Shown here: positions 56,670-64,000 of the stretch, piece after piece
How the letters are laid out: each line of letters starts with the position of its first letter
Numbering within the stretch: position 1 is the stretch's first letter
Assembly: GCF_022458985.1 (NCBI RefSeq)
Contig: NC_061774.1
Location: forward strand, 13,010,616-13,074,615
Source of the DNA: Mugil cephalus
Lineage: Eukaryota > Chordata > Actinopteri > Mugiliformes > Mugilidae
Reading direction: 5' to 3'
Length of the DNA: 64,000 nucleotides
Notes under the pieces: generated by a model
Told to the model about the DNA's origin: nothing
The model's database searches: none
The model's input: the letters and a program-made list of their open reading frames with translations, nothing else
Translations under genes and position numbers: made by a program

Positions 56670-59600
56670 GTGTTGACTGAGAAGAAATTACACCGCCGGC
56701 TGCATTTTCAGATCTTTGGACGACTACTGTCTCTTTCACGGACTATGAAACAAAATGCTCCTGAATGTTTGTTTCCTTTTTTTATATATACATATATATA
56801 AACGGCCCTTTATTTTATTCATGTATCTCTCTCCCTTTGTTCAGACTTTGATATTTCCTTCTCTCACGCTTGCTCTGCTCTCTGCCTGTAACATCTGTTG
56901 ACATAATGGGCTCAGATTTCAAGCTTGAGTAGATGCAGTCGCCGCACAGCAGCCCGAAGAGGACAGGCATGCTGCTTGGACGCTTGAGAAAGAGAGAGGC
57001 TGAGGGGTAATGGTACTGAGAGAGGACAGGGGCAGAGGGTAATGTTCAGTGGCACAAAAAGCTCAAGCTGCCATGTAAAAAGATCACTCTGCGTTATTTC
57101 TTCATTTCTGTCCGCAGTGTAATACGTTTCATGGATTGTTTGTTTTGTTTTTTGTTTTTTTTTAGGATTTTCTAGTGTTTCCTCCTGGAAAGTAAGACTT
57201 TGTACTTTAATAGTGGGACTCCCTCGCTGATTGACTTTCCTGAAGCACAAGTTGCCACGTCGCTCTGAAAATGTCAAATTCATGATTGTGCGTAAATTCA
57301 GTGATTTAAAGTCAGTCCAATAAAAACACAAATAAATCTGTCACTCGGGGAGTACTTGGTGACAAAAGAGTCCACTGTCGTGTTTGTTTTCAAAGATTAA
57401 GCTTGACTCGTGGAGAAAGATGACAAATGACGGTGTTTTACTGATAGAAGCCTTACATTGTGAAACTGAACAGGTTCTTGTGCGTCTTGTTCTCGAAGTA
57501 TGAGTAAATGTCGATAATGTGTCTAATGTTTGACCGGCCCTTTTCCATATATGCACTGTAATCCTTTCTTTGTAACCGGTCACACAAACGGCATTGCCGT
57601 ACGACGACGCATTGTGGAGAAGGTGAGCGGACTTAAGTGTAGTTAAACACCTTGTCGTGTTTTTATGCATCGGACGTTAGAAGTGGCTCGAGCAGCAGGA
57701 CCGCGCAGTCGGACCAGGACGTGTGTTGCGCGCGCGGGTCAGTTCAGTTTGCTCCTTTGTAGATTAATGTGTCATGAAGTCAGGCTGCAGATAATGATCA
57801 GATTAAGGACAATCTGACATGGGGACTTTGGATCAGTGAGGGTTGAGCTGCTGTGATGACAAAACCTCTCAGCTCTCTCAACACTTCCCACCTCTTTTGG
57901 GACTATTAGGTGAAATCTTCTTATTTAAATTCATTATTTAAGAAGCTGTTTTAATAATAGGAGTTGCGGTTTTGCTCAATTTAGCTTCTCTCCGTGAATA
58001 ATTTAGGGGCAAGTGCCGAATAAGAGAAAGCACAAAGTGGTGAGGTTCCTGTGCTACATTAATAGATAAACAAGCCTTTGTGGAAGTGTAGCATCCTAGC
58101 GTGTCTGTGTCTGCGTCCACGGTAATCCTCTCTAACTGCATTAGTAGAGCGGAGGAGGTACACAGACAGTAGTAAGGCTATTTACGCGGCCGAGGTTAAT
58201 ATTCAGACCTCGTTTATTTATTTCTGCTGTGCTGAATGTTAGGACACGGTGGTGGCCCTAAGGTCTCCTGATCTCATAAATAAAGTTCGCCATGTGAAAT
58301 TGAACACAACTCACACTTCCATCAGATAAATCCCAGAACACGTCCAGCACCGTTAAGGTCAGTGTGTCATTTATTCCCAAACAATACATTTCTTGGTACA
58401 TTGACTTCATTGTACGTGGGTACGCAAAAGTGACTACCTATGTAGAAACACAATGTTATCTCCGGATATGAAATGCTGTTTGCACAATTTCACCATACAG
58501 AAAGAAGTCTGAAACGCAGGCACTCTTTACTGTTTGAGCCCGCTCGATGAACAGCAGCACTCCTGAGACGCAGCGGAGTGTCTTCACGTTGGCACTATGA
58601 TGGACACGGCTACAGGACGTTACCTCAGTGGCGTTACCGGAAGCTGTGAAGCAGTCCACGCGTCACCTTGACAAAAATTTCCCTCAGTCATCATCCTAGC
58701 AGATTAAATATACAACCTTTCTCCTCACCAGCTGTCTCTGAACACTTAAGCGGTCTTTATTTCAGCTAATCCCCCCCTGATCATATTTGAATAAGCAACC
58801 GTAGCCTGATTTGACTTAATTACCTTCCTGTTGTCTCAGGTGGCTCAAGTAAATCCTCGAAACCCGGATGGCTCATCAAGTGAGCTGGCATCATGTGATG
58901 TGGACGAGCTGATTGGTGAACACTGTACATCAGCAAACTGATCGAGCAACGCAATCCTTTCACCGACAATTCACAGACATCAGTACCGACAGGAGTCTTT
59001 ATATCGACGATGTGCTAATGCCATGCAACTTCGCGAAACGTTGCAATCCATAATGCAAAAAGTTTTTTCCCGAAACAAGACAAAAGCCAACATTCCAAAC
59101 AAAGAAAGCATCCATTATATTCAGACAAACATAATGCAGCTATTGTTGTTTTTTAATGTCAGCACAGGAAAAAGAATATTACATCATGTTGGGAGTTGAG
59201 GGGTTTATGTTTGCATAGCCATAAACTAAGGTCAGGGACAGAGTAGGACACGGAGATATAAATGTATATCTACAGTTCTGACCCCAGCCTACAGCAGTCA
59301 GTCCATCTGTCAGTCAGTCAGTTATTAATAAAATGGCACGCCCCAAAGAGGAAACCATAGCAGGGAACAGTTTGTGGCTCAGTGTTGTAAGACTTTGGAT
59401 ATTTGCTACATCTGGACAGAGTTTAACAGTCTCTCTTGTGCCGAGTCAAAAACATAAACAAAGTCCCGCGCTTTGCTGCCTGGAGCCGACCCACACATTC
59501 CCAGAAAATATATATACGCTGTGTCCTTTGGATGAAAACTAGATCAATGTTATAATACTGCATATGTTTGGGGACGTGGGAGTATTTCCAAGAAGCATTC

Positions 59601-59944
59601 ACTCGGAGTCAGTTTGGGAAAGGGAAAGGGTAGAAAAACACTTTACACAAGGATGTGTGTCTCGTAAAAAGGTGCAATCTGTAACAGTCAAAAGTGCTCT
59701 CCCTGCTGTGTAATGGTATAGATTTGTATCCCATTTATATGTGACTGTAACGTTGAAAAACTAAATCCTTAAAAAGGAAACCCTGCACATATAAAACAAA
59801 TGAGTTAATCACTATATTTCACAAGAGCGATAAAGTATATTTTCTGTATTGTTTTTTTTTGTTAAGTAAACATACTATGATATTAAACTTGAAAAATGAC
59901 AATTTACAGATTACACCTTGTGGAGTGGAGAAATCTTCAAAGCA

Positions 59945-59964
59945 GCAAAAAAAAAAAAAAAAAA
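59945..59964. repeat. Poly(A) tract
   Basis: A run of about 18 A on the plus strand within the putative 3' untranslated region of the FRMPD1-like gene. Confidence 0.85.
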
Positions 59965-60399
59965 TCAAATCATAATACTGTCTCAAAAAGAAAGGAAACA
60001 TAAAAATTCCAGTGACATCCATAGATTTTTTTTTCCTCACCAGAGACCTGCACATCACAGATCATGGTGCAAATATTGTAAAAATAAATACATAAATACA
60101 TACATGGGTTATTCATCCTTACATACATACACGTTGTTTCATAAAATAAGAGAATTATAAGATAATTATAAAATTCGTATGTACAAATGCATAGTCCATA
60201 TGCGTCCAAGGAGCTCTTCCTGTAGGAGTATGTTTTGTGTATGTGTCTCTGTGTGGGTTATGTGTCATGTGTCTGTGCTGTGGTGTGCATGGCACTTACT
60301 GTACAAGAACACAGGAGTTACACACCAGTTAGCTCTGTGCTGTTTCCTCTTGTCTCACCTCTAGGGCCAGTGGGTTATGAGTGTGTAAAAATTCACAGG

Positions 60400-63300
60400 T
60401 CAAAAGTTGAGAGGTACGCGGCCGGGTCTGTCCGACGGGTCTAGTGTGCGTGTCCGGAAGAGCTGGGTGAGTGCGAATACAGAGGAGATGAGCACAGTGC
60501 AGCGTTTGGCTAGTAGCCTCACGCCGTCACCTTCCCCTTGACCCTGTGCAGACCCAGTGAGGCCCACAGTCTTACCCCCGACCCCAGCACCAGTTCCAGC
60601 TGTCTCAACAGCCCCAACAAACTCACGGTACAGACCAACTATCTCCTTTAGCTTGTCCATTGCCTCCTGGCCGTCATCATCGTCCTCATCCCTGCTGAGC
60701 AAAGTCGCATTATGGCAGATGTCACAACCAGGGCAGGGATTTGTTCGCAGGCAAGCTGCTGACAGCTGAACCAGGGCGCTGAAGCTGTTGGATAAAGATC
60801 GCAGAGCTTCATCAGGCGCCCAGCCTACACGTGTGGCCCGCTGACACCCGGATGCCAGCCGCCGAGCTTCTGCCTGGAGAAGATTCTTTTCAGCCTCTGT
60901 CATGCCAGCAGGGCTTGACCCACTACAATTTAGACTTTGTGCCAGGGTAGTACTGTCTTGAGTTCCATTGTGATTCAGGTCAGGCCCTATTGTTATGCTT
61001 GTGTTTTCCTGTTTTGAATCTCCACATATCTGTTGCGATTGCTCAAATTTTCCCCTCTCCAACACCAGAAGAAGCTGATCTATATCTTGACGTAGGGAAG
61101 TAAAGCCTCCCCTCAACCCACCGTAATTCTTGTTGGTAAGCGACCGCAGAGGACCACCAAATGAGGATGTGGGTGAAACCGGATGTGAAACTAGAGGGCT
61201 GAGTTCAGAGGAGGCAGTGGAGAAGGTAGACAGTGGACGAGGGTTATCTCTCAGCAATGACAGAATATTGGGTTTTGGAGAGGGTGTTGTTGGAGAGGGG
61301 ACTGGTGCTGGACACGTAGGTTTCGGGCGTACTCGACGGGAAAACTCATAAACGGTGAGCTCCTCATCAAAGCTAACACCATCCTCAGTGTCTCCACTGA
61401 AACAATTGGCGTAAACGGTGCGGCAGCCACAGGCCTCCCGTTGCGGAGTACTGTCTGCTTGTGATGATGTTGGCGAGTCACCACCTATCTGCATGTCGGA
61501 CACACCTCCCAACCCCACCGCTGAATGAGACCGTGACTGAGGCTGCTCTGAGGAAACACTGGCACTGTGTGCACTATTTTCTCTAAAACTCAGATCATGG
61601 TCTGAGCCATTAGTTCCATTGGCCTTTTTTATGTGGGAGGTCACTTCCTGGGCCTCTTTGATGGTTGCTATCACAACCTCAGCACCATCATCTAAAATGT
61701 TCCCTTTGCTTTCTGATTTTGAGGTCACGATTTCTTTATCCTTGACAGGGGTTTTGTTTAGGTCTGATAAACCACTGGCTACGGACAAACCTGAGCCAAA
61801 TCCAGATGTGTCTCCATTGATGGAGCTAGTGGAGGGATAGTCAAGTGTCCCTAGAATCTCCTGGGAACGGGTCATGTACCAAGGCAGAGCCTGGATCTTC
61901 CCTCTCAGGGCAGAGGCTGGAAGTCTGCCCCCCAGGCTGGAGGAGCTGGTTCTCAGGTCAGATCCAGAACCAGATCTTCCAGGTTCTCTGTTTTCCATCC
62001 CCCCAACACCAGTAGAGGTGGTTGAAGTCAGGGAGGTGGTAAGAGTAAGGGGTGCATCTGTATTTTTGGGCGACAGGCTCTCATGGCTCATAGAGACCCT
62101 CCTAGGTCCTGACTGGATGCTACCATTGCGACTGCTCCACGGGTGGATCCCATTTGGCGGAGTGACGCAATCCTTAAAGATCCCTTGGTTTGGATCAGTA
62201 GGGGTGACAGGAGAGCTAGCAGGAAGTGATAAGGGATGAAAAGTGGTGGGAGAAGTGGGTTTTGGAGGCACTGGAGGGGGAGTAGCTAGCTTTGTACCTG
62301 AATTAGAGTGAGAGATAAGCTGTAGGAGTGCTGGCTTTTGTATCAGTCCATCAGTCCCATTGCTTTTGCCCTCTGGTTTATGATTTTGTTTTTCATCAGA
62401 AATGTTTGCTTTGTCTTTGGAAATCACATGTGCTCCATTCCCTTGTACCAGATCCTTCTTCTTTTTGGGACTGCTTTCTTGCCTTTTTAATTTTTCCTCA
62501 GCTTGTGGCGTTGTGATGGGTACCGACTGCTTGCTACATCGCACTGCTGTAATCAGGGACGATGACAGAGGCAGTCCACCTGATGTGACAGATTTAAACT
62601 CCATGGTGTCTGGCTCCATTTCCAGGAGTTCGGAAGACATGCGTCCAGAGGCATCCCCATTACACTGGGCGTAAGATCTCCCATGCTGGGGGGATTTTGG
62701 AGGAATGATTTGAGGTTTGGGAGGCAGCTGGGGTTTCGGTGCCAGTGGTGGTTTGACCTTAACTTCAGGTTTCTGGGACTGTTTTGTAGGACTTGGTTGT
62801 TGGTTAATGAGTTGATTTGCAGGACCTTTAGGTTTCTCTTTTTCCTTCTTTATTTTACAGCTTTGGGTTTTATTGGCAAGATGGGACAATGGCTCTTTCC
62901 CTTGGGCGGCTGGAAGACCATTCCAGGTCCCACTTAAACGATTAGCATTTCTCCGATCAGCCAGCTCAGCGTCTGAAAGAGAAATGCATCAACAGACTGA
63001 TATAAATATCACAGCTCCAATGCAACCATCTTAATCACACTACATTTAATTATTCCCATGTGTCATCAATACTCAAACCAGACAAAGAATCTTTACAATT
63101 AAGTTACAAAGTTAAACTGTCATCTTCATCTACAAAGTCATATCAACAATGCTGTATACAAACCTGATAGATCGGGAACTGGTGGAGTAAATCTGTCCTG
63201 TGCATCAAAAAACTCATCATCAGACTCTGAGGCATTCTCCTTGACCAAAAGAGCTGGTTTGGGGTTGGGTGACGGAGTCAGAAATAAAGCATCTTCATCC

Positions 63301-64000
63301 TTAGACAAGCGGTTCTCAGCCTGTTCTCCTTTGTGCCCAGGAATTGAACTTGTCCTTACTGGGACTTTAGGAGGGGCCTTTTTCTTTCTTTTAATGGGTG
63401 ATCTTTGAAAGGGTATGCTGTCAATCATTCTCAAATCCCTTGAACTCGGGATCTTGGAGATACGTCTAAGTTCCTTGACTCCCCGCTCTTCCTCCTCTTC
63501 TTCGTCGTCATAATCATCACTAGTAGCCTCAGGGGGGCTAGGAAGGAAATCAGTTGCACTGAGCTCAGCAAAGCAAAGACAAGAGTTATCGTTGCCACGG
63601 TAATTGAGGTTTGTGGGTCGTAGGGGCCCTTGGTGTAGTTTTGGCTCCAGGAGGTAGGGGTGATGAACATCCAAGTTTGGAAGATTCTCGCCTGTGCGTA
63701 GCCCACGAACAGCATCCACGCGAGATGGGGCTTTGGCTGCGGCGCTGCTCTCTTCCAGGGCGGCGCTCAGCGAACCACTGGACAGGCTGGAGAAGCTGCT
63801 GGTGACCCGTGGGTCAGTGTGGTACCAGGTGGTCTCCAGGTTCATTTCTTCATCCATGACACTGAACTTACGCAGACCACTTCCTGTTGCTCCTCCTTCC
63901 TCCTCACTCTCATTTTCCTTACCTTCCGTTGTCACTATTATCTTCACTTCCTGTTTGCCTTTGTACTCCTCTCTCTCTTTTCTTTCCTCCTCCCTCCGCT
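60400..64000 (-). CDS. frmpd1: FRMPD1-like FERM and PDZ domain scaffold, C-terminal part (5' part outside window)
   Basis: FRMPD proteins have N-terminal PDZ and FERM domains (off the right edge) and a long, mostly disordered C-terminal region; FRMPD1 binds the polarity protein LGN/GPSM2. Two coding exons are seen: 63164-64000 (open at the window edge) and the last exon 60400-62972. Phase joins across the intron (DLS|DAELADRRN). Features are an acidic run (DDYDDEEEEEERG), Ser/Pro-rich tracts with many PPK/PPVPPKP motifs, and folded-looking islands: IQALPWYMTRSQEILGTLD, CGCRTVYANCFSGD with ELTVYEFSRR, and a C-terminal block with CPGCDICHNATLL and KRCTVLISSVFALTQLFRT. The name rests on these recalled islands and on SLC25A51 being a neighbour of FRMPD1 on human 9p13. 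FRMPD3 or FRMPD4 are alternatives. Confidence 0.75.

Larger units (their letters stand above)
55747..60399. other. Convergent region between SLC25A51 and the FRMPD1-like gene
   Basis: The left part is the SLC25A51 3' untranslated region, with overlapping AATAAA motifs at 56660-56669 as the likely poly(A) signal. The right part is the 3' untranslated region of the FRMPD1-like gene; minus-strand AATAAA motifs at 58756-58761 and 58370-58375 are candidates, which would give a long 3' UTR of 1.6-2 kb. In between is a GC-rich, CpG-containing block (57660-57760). No protein-like open frame was found. Confidence 0.5.

Overview
The window is nuclear DNA from a bony fish, most likely a percomorph teleost. 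It has split genes with GT-AG introns, fish-type microsatellites (TG/CA, ATCT), degraded Tc1-like transposons and Penelope-like fragments, and genes whose closest recalled relatives are vertebrate. No operons, phage or CRISPR arrays are present. All names rest on reading translations against remembered vertebrate proteins; no search was run.

Layout, left to right: NSUN7 (minus, C-terminal part off the left edge, about 0.9-12.9 kb); a gene-poor stretch with one unassigned exon-like segment (14.2-14.5 kb); CHRNA9, the nicotinic receptor alpha-9 subunit (minus, 17.5-23.6 kb, six coding exons); a repeat-rich gap; UBE2K (minus, 27.4-31.4 kb, seven coding exons, 200 residues); a gap with a telomere-like repeat; KLB, beta-klotho (minus, 33.2-38.1 kb, six coding exons, 1037 residues); TLR1 (plus, 41.8-44.2 kb, one coding exon, 804 residues); INTS10 (minus, 45.1-52.0 kb, 17 coding exons, 714 residues); SLC25A51 (plus, 54.8-55.7 kb, intronless CDS); and the 3' part of a FRMPD1-like gene (minus, 60.4 kb to beyond the right edge). 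Exon borders were set by hand from splice sites. Reading phase closes across every junction for CHRNA9, UBE2K, KLB, INTS10 and the visible part of NSUN7, which is strong support for the models.

The genes do not form a pathway: they are housekeeping (UBE2K, INTS10, SLC25A51), neurosensory (CHRNA9), endocrine (KLB), immune (TLR1), testis/RNA-modification (NSUN7) and cell-polarity scaffold (FRMPD1) genes. What links them is synteny. NSUN7-CHRNA9-UBE2K-KLB-TLR1 is a thinned version of human 4p14, joined to INTS10 (human 8p) and SLC25A51-FRMPD1 (human 9p13).

The most interesting signals are: an RFX X-box pair at the NSUN7 promoter; a degenerate motif IV in NSUN7; tandem splice acceptors in CHRNA9 that could add nine residues with a glycosylation sequon; a Cys/His/Pro-rich expansion of the CHRNA9 cytoplasmic loop; a GC-AG intron in INTS10; an inverted-repeat element that seems to supply the TLR1 poly(A) signal; an upstream ORF and NRF1-type site at SLC25A51; and two exon-like segments of unknown identity. 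I did not find a clearly new multi-gene system.
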